Positions 30,585 to 42,510 of a DNA stretch of 64,000 nucleotides are shown here, in pieces. Each line of letters opens with the position of its first letter. The first letter of the stretch is position 1. Origin of the DNA: Costus lasius (lineage: Eukaryota; Streptophyta; Magnoliopsida; Zingiberales; Costaceae); the NCBI GenBank assembly GCA_027563935.2, contig CM050454.1, positions 19,775,501 to 19,839,500 on the forward strand, given 5' to 3'. Made by a program: the position numbers and the translations under genes. Under the pieces are notes generated by a model. That model saw only the letters and a program-made list of their open reading frames with translations, made no database searches and was not told where the DNA came from.

Positions 30585-32150
30585 CTAGGGAAAAGGAATT
30601 GGAGGGACATATGCAAGTGGGCCTACATATTTCTCTTCATCCCTTACTTCCTTGCAATATTCTGCTTCTAGAACAATGCTTATAGACTGATCTACAGACT
30701 CCTCAACAGGTTCCTCAGGTATCTCCTTATTTTCAGCATTCATTACAGTGACTGCATTGACGTGCTCCCTAGGATTCATTTCAGGCTGTCCTGGTAATCT
30801 CCCTGGAGGTCTAATGGCAGTGCTTGCTTGCTGTGCAATTTGATTTTCCAACATCTTATTGTGAGTAGTCAAAGCTTGCACACAAGATGTCAGCTGCTTG
30901 ATCTGATCAGCGAGATCGTCAGTGCTTTGCTGTTGTTTCATAACAACTTCCAGCATGGAATCAAAGCTCGACTTTTGGGGCTGCCCATACTGTCTTGGCT
31001 GGAAACCTGGTGGTGGCTTATTATTCTGCTGTGAATATTGAGGAGGAACTTGCCCTTGATTTTGCTTGTAAGACAAGTTGGGGTGGTTCCTCCATCCTGG
31101 GTTGTAAGTAGCAGAGTAAGGGTCATTTGCAGGTCTCTGATTATAATTCCCCACAGTGTTCACTTGCTCTTGATCTGATTGCTCCTGTGAAGAAGTTATG
31201 ATCCGGCATTCAGATGTATTGTGTCCTGTCACACCACATACCTCACAAGAAACCATGTTAACTGAACTAGGTGAAAGAGATAAGGAATCAATCTTCTGAA
31301 CTAGAGAATCTACCTTAGCTGCCAGTGATGTCAAGGAATCAACGTGAAACTTACCAAATCCTGTGGAAGTAGTGCTCCACTCACTTGACAATTGGTTATG
31401 GTTCATGGCCATATCCTCTAGAAGTGCAGTTGCTTCTTCCACGTTCTTGCTCATGATCGTTCCTCCAGCCGCAGCGTCCACCATCATTTTGGTGTTGCAG
31501 TCCAAACTGTTGTAAAAGATATGGATTAAAATCCAGTCTTGAAGTCCATGATGTGGGCACATGCGCTGGAGCTCCTTGAAACGCTCCCAAGCCTCATAAA
31601 GCGATTCTCCCTCTTGCTGTGTAAAGCACGCGATCTTGTTGTGCACCTGAACAGTTTTACTCGGTGGGAAATATTTATTCAGGAATGCTCTGGACAACTG
31701 TTCCCAGGTGGTGAATGATCCTGCTAGCATTGAGTACAACCAAGCTCTGGCATGGTCCCTGAGAGAAAACGGGAATAGTCTCAGTCTTATGGCATCAGAT
31801 GAAACTCCGTTAATTTTAACTGTATCGCAATATTCAAGAAAAATAGCTAAATGAAGATTCGGATCTGAATTTGGGGGACCCCCAAATTGGTTTTACTGAA
31901 CCATCGTCATTAGCGCTGGCTTTAACTCGAAATTGTTCGCCTCTACGTTGGCTCGAATGACGCTTGGATTGAACCCTTGTACATTAGGTGCAGCGAAGTC
32001 CCTCAAAGATTGATGATGATTGTCCTCCGCCATCTCTCTTTTCTCAGAATTCTTTCTAGCCTCAAACTGCAATCTCCTTCGATGGAGGAATGTGCGCTCA
32101 ATTTCTGGGTCTTCTGGAAGCAAAGCACCTGCACGAGAAACTCTGGGCAT
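30585..32150 (-). pseudogene. Left B unit gag
   Basis: ATG at 32150 opens MPRVSRAGALLPEDPEIERTF. After ANNFELKPALMTMVQ a TAA (31893-31895) stops the frame; the same frame resumes with NQFGGPPNSDPNLHLAIFLEYC, LFPFSLRDHARAWLYS, AFLNKYFPPSKTVQV, MCPHHGLQDWILIHIFYNS and AAAGGTIMSKNVEEA. A CCHC zinc knuckle (CEVCGVTGHNTSEC) is intact, unlike in A. A Gln/Asn/Pro-rich tail and a coiled-coil-like QIKQLTSCVQALTTHNKML segment follow. The single early stop lies at the codon where A reads Gln. Gag would form particles and package RNA of B or a relative. Confidence 0.88.
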
Positions 32151-32262
32151 ACAACGTGTAAGTAAACAATAAAAAGAAAAGAATAGTAAAAACTAATGGC
32201 AAAAGAAAAGAAAAATGTCTAATCTCCTAACTTATCAATTAGTCAATATTAACTATCCGTAG

Positions 32263-32280
32263 TCCCCGGCAACGGCGCCA
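32263..32280 (-). promoter_or_regulatory. PBS of left B unit (tRNA-Asp type)
   Basis: Minus strand reads TGGCGCCGTTGCCGGGGA, fully matching the tRNA-Asp 3' end as I know it, 6 bases from the LTR. Confidence 0.9.
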
Positions 32281-32286
32281 AAAACT

Positions 32287-33715
32287 TGATACGTATTCGC
32301 AGGTGCACGGATTTATCGAAGTAATAAAAGTTATCGATCCCACGAGGACTACGAAGCTAAGTACTAACTTCTCAACTTGTTTGAATTCAGGCGGACAAAA
32401 TCAATGGTTCTTCTAAACTTTTACGGACATGCAAACTCGAAAACAGCTTTTTAAAGGGTTCAGTTTCTAATGAGTCAGGAATTCATAGGTTCGCCACATT
32501 GACAATTATGAGTTGTTAAAAGAATAACTAAATCACAGAAATTATCTAAAATGAAAGGAACTCTTCCTAAGGTGCATACTACCTCCTCCCGAAGCGTAGT
32601 ACAGTATTCAACTAGATTAACTAACTACTCCCATGATAGTTAACCCAATTGAACCCCTTAAGCTCTATGAAGCGTTTATTTATCCTTCAGACAAATCCAA
32701 ACTACTCCCGTGATTGGATTCGTAAGTCTAGTTGAAATAGATCGGACGTTGTGATTCCCCTCCCGGTCCTTCTCGCAACGTCTAAGACGTAAAAATACTT
32801 GGCCAGGGTAAATTATGAGATAGGTAAAATTTCAACTAAATCACGCAGATAAATTCTAATGAAAATAGTAAAAGCATGGATTAACTCATAAAAGTCAAAG
32901 GGCTACGCTCAATCATCCCGACAAAGGTTTCTACTCGCTCATGTTAATATGGAAATACATGGTGTTGTGATGAACTAGTAAATGCATAAAAGATTGCAAG
33001 AAATCACTAAAAAGACTACAGAATCGCCTTCTCCTTGATCCGAGGATGAGGATTGGCTGATCTATCATCGCCTTCAGGGGAAATCTCGTCGGAAAAATGT
33101 TTAAAACCAAGTTTTTGCCCTTGTCGCCGCCGCCGTTCGCTTTCATCCATCGAAGCTCTCTTAAACCAAACAAAATCCCATCTTTTATAGTTAGACTGGT
33201 TTAGAACCCATCAAGGAATGGTTCTGCAAAGTTTGGCTCAAATCCGGTTCAAAACGAGTGAGAATCGAGCGAAAAACTCGTCAGACACTAACTTTTACGG
33301 CCCGTGATGTGTTTACGGCTTCGGCCGTAATTCTTTCGGCGTATATTGCTTTTGGTCACAGAAACTTTTACGGCCCGTGATGGAATTACGGCTTCACCCG
33401 TGAAAGTTTCGGTGGACTTTTATACTTAGCCAAATTTCACCTCCCGCTCGTCGTCGTGTTTACGGTCAAATCCACAATTACATCCAAGGCCGTAAATGTC
33501 TCGTTCTTCACCGTTTTTGCTCCAAATTTGACGTGTGGGCTCGTGATCTCCTTGGGAATCATGCTTTGACCTTAAAACTCTCAAAATCCTTCAAAAAAAG
33601 TGAAGATTCTATGCAAAGTAAGATAAAAACACTAGAAGTAATACAAAATCGTGCAAATTAGTCCAAAATATGATGTAAAACATAGGCAAAAACACTATAT
33701 AAATGCAACGCATCA
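32287..33715 (-). repeat. LTR 2 of tandem B (shared middle LTR)
   Basis: 1429 bp; about 36 bp shorter than the others because of a deletion near 33592. PBS lies on its left and the PPT-side hairpin on its right, so it is the 5' LTR of the left unit and the 3' LTR of the right unit. It contains the perfect palindrome TTACGGCTTCGGCCGTAA (33313-33330). Confidence 0.92.
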
Positions 33716-35430
33716 AAATACCCTAGACTTAGAATTTTGCTTGTCCTCAAGCAATACCAGAATATGTATGAAGAATGTAAAGATAAGGAACACTCATCTG
33801 TTTTGCCCTTAATAATATCTTTAGTCCACAAATTAAGCAATCAATATTTCAAACTCAAGTAGTTAAAGAAAAATCATAATAGAAATAAACTCTCAAGAGG
33901 TTACAATCCAAGAAAGATAAAAATCATAATTCATGTCATAATATTCATTCTCCACATACTAAATATCAGATACTTTCAATTTAATAAATCTATCTTACTC
34001 AACAGATACAATTTCTACTTCAAGAATCTCAATGATATTAAAGATAAGAGATTTTTAAAGCAATTTGGTCTTTAAACTGTTATATGTTGTTACTATCAAC
34101 ATCATAACAAGTTTAAAGTATACCACATAGTAGTATAATTTAACTCATAGTCTCAATCATGAAAGTCAGCGGAGTTGTCCACATAACCTACAGCTTTCTC
34201 TTTTTCTCCATTTTTTTTATTTTTTTATTAGACTTTAACTCATGTCTTAGGTATCACTGTCAGATTTAACAGTGCCAAGTAGAGGAGTCTTTTCTCCTTT
34301 TTTTTCTGGAGAAAGCCGGTTAGTGGTATGGTATTTAAATCGTTATTGATACTTGATCGCAACAGATTTAAAGTATACCAACTCGTGGTATAATATAACT
34401 CATGACTTTAGATTTCTCAACTAGAGGAGTTGGAGCAAATCTCAAATTAAAGAAATATCACCAAATTCTATTCATAAAAATTTTCATCAAGCAAAAATAG
34501 ATAAATTAAACTTCAAGTAACAAGATACTATGCATGTGTCCTATGAACATATAACAATTCACATATGCATTTTATCAATACCAGAATTGAATTTACTCAA
34601 CAATTTAAGTCTACATGAAATCTCAAAAATTCCCTAAGTCATCAAATCAATCACTCAAAATGTTTCCTAAGTCCAAAATCAAGGGTAAAATAAATTTGAT
34701 TATCCTTAACAATCATAAACATTCAAAATACATATTTATAAAGCTCTGAAGAATAAGCATATCATGAAGGACACCCTAGACTTAAATTGTTGCATATATA
34801 TATAAATATTCAAACAATAAAGAATTTCAGAAAAAATTTTTGCAAGAGTTCCCTTTGTATTTGTTGGCGAAACCCTGTACAGTTATATCAATATTGAGAA
34901 CATGACTCAGAAAAAATCTAGGAAATATACCACATCAAAGATATTCAATTTTTACATGGTAATCAACCTTCAAATATCAAATACCGTCTAGTTTCATTCG
35001 TCAATTTACAGTTTTACCAAACTCACTATTCATTCTAAATATCAAGCATATGTATTAGAATAGCTCTTAAATGCATAAATGCATCAACAAAATATCTAAA
35101 ATCATCATAGAACACATCAGATATATGATGAACACCAGATGTACACAAAACCATCACAACCATATCATGTTCAGCATCCTAAGGTCAAATACCGTCTAAT
35201 ATATACAATGCCAGGTCAAATGTCAACTATCAAAATGAATCGCATAATATCTCAATACAACGCACACACACAAATAAATCATAAAGGAGCTGTGTGCGGT
35301 CGCATCGACAACGAGTCTACTAGATCCTATGCATGAATGAGATAATTGTGAGATCACATGCTCAATAATTAAAACATAGTTGTAAAGCGCAAAGAAAAAA
35401 AAATGAAATACGATACTCACATAATCAATC
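33716..35430 (-). other. 3' untranslated part of right B unit
   Basis: AT-rich sequence without genes, uninterrupted here; it shows the empty site of copia-1 (CCTTAACAATCATAAAC near 34705). Carries the TTGCTTG-AGGA-CAAGCAA hairpin at 33737-33754. Confidence 0.8.
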
Positions 35431-36577
35431 AATCCGTCTCTGTATGCTCAGAGTCCTCCTCGTCTCTAGTATGTCTAGTCGATGATGATGGGAGACGACG
35501 CCGTAATAACTCCTCTATCATGCGTAAAGAGTCAAGTGCCCTCAATTGTCCCTGCTCAAGTCGCGCTATGTCGTCGCGCATCCTCCTCTGCTCGGCTCGC
35601 ATCTGCTCTTATGAAGGAACTGATCGTGATGAAGTGGACGGTCTGGCAGATGAAGACGGTCGATCAGCGGCTGATGGGGCGACTGGAGGATTGTGCTCAG
35701 TAAATCTCGACGGTGATGGAGGTGAAGCTGCCTCTCTAGGCCCTCCCCCACGTGTGGGGTCCACGATCCAATTTTGCTGAACACGAACCGTAGTATGGTT
35801 CATGTTCGGTAGCCTCATGGTAACCTCTGTGTGCCTGAACATAAGATGGTACGAGCTACCAAGCCTCGTAATCATCTTAATAGCTACACATGCATCCATA
35901 TCTAGTCTCGGGTTGCCTTTTGCCTCGTTCAACCCCGAGGGGTCGATACCGAGAGCATAAGCAATCATAATAACCATGCCTCCCATAACAAGGACTCCTC
36001 TCCGAGCTCTAGTGGCTTTCTGGATTTGCTTCATCAGGAAAAATGGAGTGCTAACTCTCAAACCTCTCAGCATGGACCATAGAAAGTATAGCTCTGTAGA
36101 CCTGACCATGCCATCACTCTCTGCCCGCCCGAAGATGGTGTGCGCCAAAACTCGGTGTATGTATCTGAAGACTGGGTTGGACAAATGCGAGGCTCTGGCA
36201 ATCCTAGGGTCAAACCTCCCCTCAGTAGATATATCCCGCCAAAATGCTCCCTCAGAAAACTCACGGGGGCGGTGTCTAGTCGCATCCGCGGGGAATCCAA
36301 AAATGTGACCCAGCTGGTCTAAAGTAAGTACATGGTCCCGGTTCCCTAACCGGAATGACATACTTCTTGGGTCTTCATCATCATGGTTCCTCAGTGTAAC
36401 CTGAACAGTACTGAAGAACTCCAAGGTCAGCTGTACGTAAGTAGCATGTCTCTGATGATAAAAATCCTGCCACCCTATGTTCGCGAACATCCACTGGACG
36501 TCGTCAAACAATCCTAGGGACTGCAGTACCTGGTCGTCCCAATACCGGGTGCTAATCACTCCTCGAGTGGACAGAGC
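35431..36577 (-). pseudogene. ATHILA ORF1-like domain of right B unit
   Basis: Same domain as in the left unit (ISTRYWDDQVLQSLGLFDD to the Ser/Pro tail). The stretch 35813-36702 is nearly identical in DNA to 27181-28070 of the left unit, while the C-terminal 360 bp differ at about 20 sites. A TAA at 35606-35608 (sense in the left unit) stops the frame before the coiled-coil helix, which is still recognisable beyond it (MRAEQRRMRDDIARLEQG). As in the left unit, it is joined to the proline-rich part through a TGA at 36578-36580. Confidence 0.75.
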
Positions 36578-36909
36578 TCAGTACCTCCTCTCGACCTCTC
36601 TACTCCTGTGATGGATCTGACGTGGATAAGGAGTAAGGACAGGAGGCGGTGATCGCGCTCGTCTCCTCTCTGGAATAATAGTCTCTGGTGAAGCTGGGGA
36701 GGGAACAGGTGATGATGGCACTGGTGATACAGCTGGAGAATGCCCCGATGATGGCTCTGGTGAAGGCAAACGAATCTCTGGTGATATCGATGCTGGTACT
36801 GATGGTGGTGCTGGCTGTGTCATCGGCAGTATCTCAGAAACTGGCGGTGGAACTGTCTCAGGAGTCGTAGAAGACTCAAGTGCAACCGATGGCGAAGAGC
36901 GGAGCTCCG
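36578..36909 (-). pseudogene. Right B unit proline-rich ORF, C-terminal part (left of the chromovirus)
   Basis: Reads IPELRSSPSVALESSTTPET, SPEIRLPSPEPSSGH and REVERRY, corresponding to the C-terminal third of the left-unit ORF. It is separated from its N-terminal part (45547-46259) by the chromovirus inserted at GTATG. Confidence 0.8.
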
Positions 36910-36914
36910 GTATG

Positions 36915-38068
36915 TGATGTAGGGAGGACACCACTAAGGAGATCAACAAGGCTCAAGAAGACCCCAATTCTCTACGGGATGAATACATGACTTGGATATG
37001 TTGAACTTGTTTTAGAATTGTCATTTTGTGGATTGTCACGAACTCTATTTAACTTCATTTTATTTCCAGCATTTAATGTTTTGTTGTAGCTAGGATTAGC
37101 CTAGGTTTATTTTGAAGCCTTTATTTTATTTTAGTGGTTGTAATAGGTTGTTCTAGCCTAGATTTTATGCACACATGTACTGCACATGCAAGCACCTAGC
37201 TCTCCCCTAACATCAAGGAGACCGTGGCATGATCAAGACCAGTAGTAATCAATGAAGATCATATACCAACCAGCAGTGAAGACCCAATCAACATCGGCTG
37301 AGGAAAATCAAAATACACCCTAGTTCAACCATGTCTAGGGTGGGTCATCAATCAGTCCAAATGGATGCCGTATCAGAATCAAATTCAACTCCAAATCAAT
37401 TCCAAGACCAGCTCAAGCCTATACCAGCCAACCACTTTGCCAAAGGGACAAATGCAGCCAACGGTAACAAAAGCTCCTTCAGCATGCGCAATGAAGACAT
37501 CGTAGCAATACATCAAACAACTAGTCATCGCCAATAGATGCTCACACAAGGAATGCCAAGGGTCACCAAGAAATGTAATCGTTGGGAGGGATAGGTTTTA
37601 AGATTGCTTTGTATCACTTTTGCACACTTAATCAAAAATCTTTGAGAAAACTGAAACTTTGTGTTGTTCTTGAGTTGAGCTTGCTCCTCGTCGGATTGAG
37701 CTTGCTCTCCACCCCAGTGCCCGTTCCAATCCATTGATCCTATACGCCATTTGCAATCTCTCCATTCCTTCAATACCGGGTACTGTTCCTTACCGCGTAC
37801 TGTTCCATTGCCAGTAATAATCTTCGCAAGCAATCTTCTCTCGAGCTGTTGTGGAGTTGCGCTGAACATCACACCACCATCTTGAGGACGGATTGCCAAG
37901 GTTGTGAAGATCCTTGGTCAAGAAGGAAGCAAGGAACCCGACCCCTTCCCTTGAAGGGATCCAAGGTGCTCTTTCCCTATTCAGTACTATCTTATTTTAT
38001 CGCCTTATCGGATACTTGAGGTACATACCTAGGGTGATTTTTGGGATTAGAAAATCAGTTCTACATCA
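36915..38068 (+). repeat. 5' LTR of chromovirus
   Basis: TGATGTAGGGAGG to TTCTACATCA, 1154 bp. Its first ~75 bp still encode the pol tail RRSTRLKKTPI-like residues because the LTR overlaps the pol end. Confidence 0.93.
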
Positions 38069-38069
38069 A

Positions 38070-38081
38070 TGGTATCAGAGC
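38070..38081 (+). promoter_or_regulatory. PBS of chromovirus (initiator tRNA-Met)
   Basis: TGGTATCAGAGC one base after the LTR. Confidence 0.92.
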
Positions 38082-38445
38082 ATACCTTAGGTGCTCATTG
38101 TGTTTCTGGAATTTTCTGATTTTACTGTTCGCGGGTTTGCTGTTCTGAATATCTATACTGAAATTTCATGCACGTAAACTGTTTGCTAAATTGCCTACTG
38201 ATTTCTGTGATTTCTTTGCTCGAACTATTTTCTGGATTATACTAGTTCTATTATCTTGGCGTGAAGTCTTGCTGATTTCTGGTCTGCTCTTGTAACTTGC
38301 CTGAACATCCTGACTTCAAACATTGTGTTGCTTGCTAATTATCTATCTGCTACCTACTGTGCAACTGAATTTATGCTTACTGCCTGCTAACCTCTCTTAC
38401 TAGTGCTTGTTGATATCATTGTTAGTTTTCCCTTAATTCTCCTCC
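38082..38445 (+). other. Leader of chromovirus
   Basis: T-rich untranslated stretch between the PBS and the gag ATG. Nothing else recognised. Confidence 0.7.
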
Positions 38446-39683
38446 ATGGTTGTTCGCACAAGGAACAATCAGCAAGCCGATGAGGCTGACTCTATGCAAG
38501 GTCAGATGAACACTATGATGGCCATGCTTAGAGAGCTACGGGCCGACATGAGAGGCATGACCCAACGGTTGGATAAGATAGAAAGGAGTAAGGATCCCAT
38601 TCATGAACCATTTTCTCAGCCATCTGAACCAAACCCGGAGGCACCTTTACCACTCCAACCACACCCTAGTGAAAGGCTTCAAACCTGCATGGGGGGAAGG
38701 AACTAGCCGGGCTCATTCTGACCCTAGGGATAATCTGAGACCTGAATTAGAAACCATGCCGGAAATTAGGGGTGTCAACCAAAGGAGTCAACCAAACACA
38801 CCCAAAGAATATCCTTTAGGAGATGTACCCCATAAAACCTATACCCACTACCGTGAAGAGGAAGACTTCTACCGAAACCTTAGGCTCAACACCCCCATAT
38901 TTGAAGGAAGTCTTGATACCCAAACCTTCCTAGAATGGCAAACTCAGGTGGAAAATTATTTTATATGGGGTAGGATACCCGAGCATGGTAAGGTTCAATG
39001 TGTCAAATTTCTACTAAGGGGCTCAGCTCAGATGTACTGGAATAGCATAGAACTGGAAGCTTAGGGAGAAGTACGTCTCCCCAAATTATAGGCAAAAATT
39101 GTATGACCCGCTTACAAGACTTATCCAAGGGGATGGATCAATAGCCGAGTATAATAGGAAGTTTGAAGAATTGCTACTTCGGTGTGACCTAAATGAGGAG
39201 GCTTGGTTATCCTTGAACCGGTATAAAGGGGGGCTGAGGGCCGATATCAAAAGGGCTTTCCTTCACCATAGGTGTGAGACTTTAGCCGATGCCTACCAAT
39301 TAGCCATGGAGCTTGAGTATGACCTACAGCAACAACCCAAATATTCAACACCTAGATATAGCCCTGTAGCTACCACCGGTAAAGTGAACAACCCTGCTGT
39401 TTTCTCTAAGGCACCACCCCGGGAGGTGAACCACTGAGATCATAGGACACCCGTGCAAGCCCCTAAGATGACCTGCTATAACTGCTCTCAGCCCGGACAT
39501 CTATCCAAGAATTGTCCCAAGAAGACCCTTCTCATGGAAGAGGTAGAAGAAGTGGAAGAGGAATCACCCGTAGAAAGTGGGACTGAATTATACCACCCTG
39601 AATACAATAGTGAAGAGGAACCCACCCAATACACCATGGTAGTTAAGTGCAACTATATCAAGGACCTACCGGCTGAAGACTAG
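38446..39683 (+). pseudogene. Chromovirus gag
   Basis: ATG at 38446 opens MVVRTRNNQQADEADSMQG with a coiled-coil-like MLRELRADMRGMTQRLDKIE segment. A frameshift near 38700 moves the reading to LGDVPHKTYTHYREEEDFYR and FLEWQTQVENYFIWGRIPEH, the chromovirus capsid core. Further frameshift or stops (TAG 39062-39064, TGA 39435-39437) precede the zinc knuckle CYNCSQPGHLSKNC (about 39471-39512). TAG at 39681-39683 separates gag from protease in the same frame. Gag forms the particle. Confidence 0.88.
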
Positions 39684-40277
39684 AAGAGAACCAGCCTATT
39701 CTATACCTACACCCAATGTAATGGCAAGGTTTGCAAGATTGTAGTGGATAGTGGTAGTAGCCTTAATGTGATCTCCAAGCAAGCCGTGGGTAGGCTCGGG
39801 TTGACCCAAGAAAAGCATCCCAAACCCTATAACATTTCATGGGTAGATCAAACTAGCATCCCCATAGCTTTTAGGTGCCTAGTACCTCTCAAGTTAGCTT
39901 CCCACCAAGGAGATGTGTGGTGTGATGTTACCGAAATGGATGTGGCAGATGTGCTCTTGGGACGGCCATGGCTTTATGATATGAGGGTGTTCCATGATGG
40001 CAGAGAGAATACCTATGAGTTCACGGTGGGTGGTAAGAAGATTGTCCTCATGCCCAGCCTCCCTAGAGAACTTAGGACATCTCATAAAAAAGGTAAGGCC
40101 ATTGAATCAAAAAAATCCATCATCTTATTAAGGCCGCAAGCTTTTATGCAAGATAGCAAAGAAACCGGCCTCATTTACACCTTGTTGGTTCAGCCAGCCC
40201 AGCGTGAATCCGAGCTCACACACCCACCCCTCATAGCTGAAATATTAAGGGACTACCCTACCATTACCCCCAACTGA
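39684..40277 (+). pseudogene. Chromovirus aspartic protease
   Basis: Contains VVDSGSSLNVISKQAVGRLGL with the retropepsin D-S-G, then DVADVLLGRPWLYDM. It ends in a region leading to RT ([15 protein letters not shown]); a frameshift near 40277 separates it from RT. Confidence 0.85.
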
Positions 40278-40899
40278 ATTACCCAATGAGTTGCCTCCAG
40301 AACAAGAGATTCAACATGCCATTGACCTTGTACCAGATGCCACCCTACCCCACCTACCCCATTACCGTATGAGTCCCTTAGAACATGCCGAGTTAAGGAG
40401 GCAAGTGGATGAGTTGCTTAGCAAGGGGTTGATTAGGGAGAGTCTTAGCCCATGTGCAGTCCCGGCTTTGTTGACACCAAAAAAGGATGGCACATGGAGA
40501 ATGTGCATTGATTGCCGAGCTATTAACAAAATAACCATTAAATACCGTTTCCCTATACCCAGGTTAGATTATCTCCTAGACAAGATTGTGGGCTTAGCCT
40601 GGTTCTCTAAGGTGGACCTTCGTAGTGAATACCATCAAGTAAGGATTAGGGAGGGGGATGAGTGGAAAACAGCCTTTAAAACACAAGATGGCTTATATGA
40701 GTGGATGGTCATGCCCTTCGGGTTGACCAACGCCCCTTCCACCTTCATGAGGCTGATGCATCATCTTCTCAAACCGTATATTGGTAAATTCTTGGTTGTA
40801 TATTTTGATGACATATTGATTTTCAGCAAAATCGAACAAGAACACATGATTCACCTACGGACTACTCTTGATCAATTGCAAAAGAGCATCTATTGCTGA
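40278..40899 (+). pseudogene. Chromovirus reverse transcriptase
   Basis: Fingers and palm are well kept: [77 protein letters not shown] and the catalytic [12 protein letters not shown]. The catalytic Asp residues are intact. The frame shifts at about 40890, where the thumb begins ([19 protein letters not shown]). Confidence 0.9.
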
Positions 40900-41540
40900 A
40901 TTTAAAAAAATGTGTTTTCCTAGTCCAAGAGGTTGAGTTCCTCGGTTTCATTATTAGTGACCAAGGGTTGAAGGCTGACCCTTCCAAGATAGAAGCCATT
41001 GTTAATTGGCCAACTCCCACTTCGGTCACGGAGGCTAGAAGTTTCCACGGTCTAGCCACGTTTTATAGAAGGTTCATCCATGGTTTTAGTACCTTAGTAG
41101 CCCCAATAACTAGTTGCTTGTGCAAAGGAACTTTTGAGTGGACCACTCCAGCTGAAAGAGCCTTTCAAGAATTAAAACAAAGGATCACTACTACACCGGT
41201 ATTGAGGCTACCCGATTTCAACAAGGTGTTCATAGTTGATTGTGATGCCTCGGGGGTGGGAATTGGGGGAATGCTTAGCCAAGAAGGGCACCCAATTGCC
41301 TTCAAGCCCTTAAGCATTGGAGGCACTACCTCATTCACAAAGAATTTATCCTCAATAGTGACCATCAAGCCCTCATCTACCTAAATAGTCAAGTCAAGTT
41401 AAACCCTAGGCATGCTAAGTGGGTAGAGTTTTTACAGCAATACACATTTGTCCTAAAGCATAAGGCGGGTATCCAAAATAAGGTGGATGATGCATTGAGC
41501 TGCAAACTTCTCCTCTTAAACACTTTACAAGTTTCAGTCA
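40893..41540 (+). pseudogene. Chromovirus RT thumb and RNase H
   Basis: Reads [20 protein letters not shown], then [21 protein letters not shown] with the first RNase H Asp. Beyond 41384 the frame is broken, with fragments FVLKHKAGIQNKVDDALS at about 41450-41500 marking the end of RNase H. Confidence 0.85.
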
Positions 41541-41952
41541 CCGACTTTGATAGGATTAAGGGAGAGTATGAGGGGTGTCCAGATTTTACAAGAGTGTTCA
41601 CTAGCATGAAAATCGAACCCACAAGTAATCCTGACGTTGAAAGGAGTAATGGGTACTTATTTAGGAGAGGCAAATTATGTATTCCCCACACCTCATTAAG
41701 AGAATTTTTGGTTTGGGAGTAGCATGGGGGGGGGGGGGGGGGGAGGGGGAACGGCAGGTCATCATGGAAGGGATAAGACTCTTGCATTAGTTGAAGAGCG
41801 GTTCTATTGGCCTACCATGCTTAGAGATGTAACTAGAGTAGTGGGACACTATCAAACATGTCAAGTATCTAAGACTAGGAAGAGCAACACCGGTTTATAC
41901 ATGCCCCTACCCATACCCGAGGGGCCTTGGTAAGATTTAAGCATGGACTTTG
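41541..41952 (+). pseudogene. Chromovirus integrase, N-terminal part, up to the solo LTR
   Basis: Contains the zinc-binding region GHHGRDKTLALVEERFYWPTM; the first Cys of its CXXC pair reads Tyr (HYQTCQVSK). An 18-base G run (41726-41743) lies where only a short Gly stretch is expected. The frame reaches SMDF, which holds the first catalytic Asp, and is cut at 41948-41952 (CTTTG) by the solo LTR. Confidence 0.85.
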
Positions 41953-42510
41953 TGATGTAGGGACCGAGAACTGAGACGATCTCCACACCCTTGGTTTACC
42001 ACCGGAATCTCCACATGCTTCAATTTTAATTCTCCGGAGGAGAATTCTTCACCCCCAGAGATAGCTGATGTAGGGACATCTTCAAGGGTTAATTATGCGT
42101 GACATCATTTTGGAAAATTGTTGCATGTTGATGTTTTGAACTTGTTAATTTCATGCACTTCATGTGATTGTAATGTTGCTACAAACTATATTTGCTTTCA
42201 GCACTTGTTGTTTTATGTTGTAGCTAGGACTAGCCTAGGTTTACTTTGAAGTCTTTATGTTATTTTGTAGTGGTTGTGATAGGTTGTCATAGTCTAGGTT
42301 CATGCACACCTGTATTGCACATGCTGCACCTAACCTCCCAACCCGAAAGTTCCGCTCCAATCAGCCCATTGAGAAAAGACAATGTCAAAGACAACCCGGT
42401 TCGTGATCAGACTCAGCTCAAGTGTCAACTTCAACACACCAGCCCAAAGTTAACTTGAGTTCATGTCCAGCAACTCCATCCATGTTCATCCACCTCATTC
42501 AGTCAAACCC

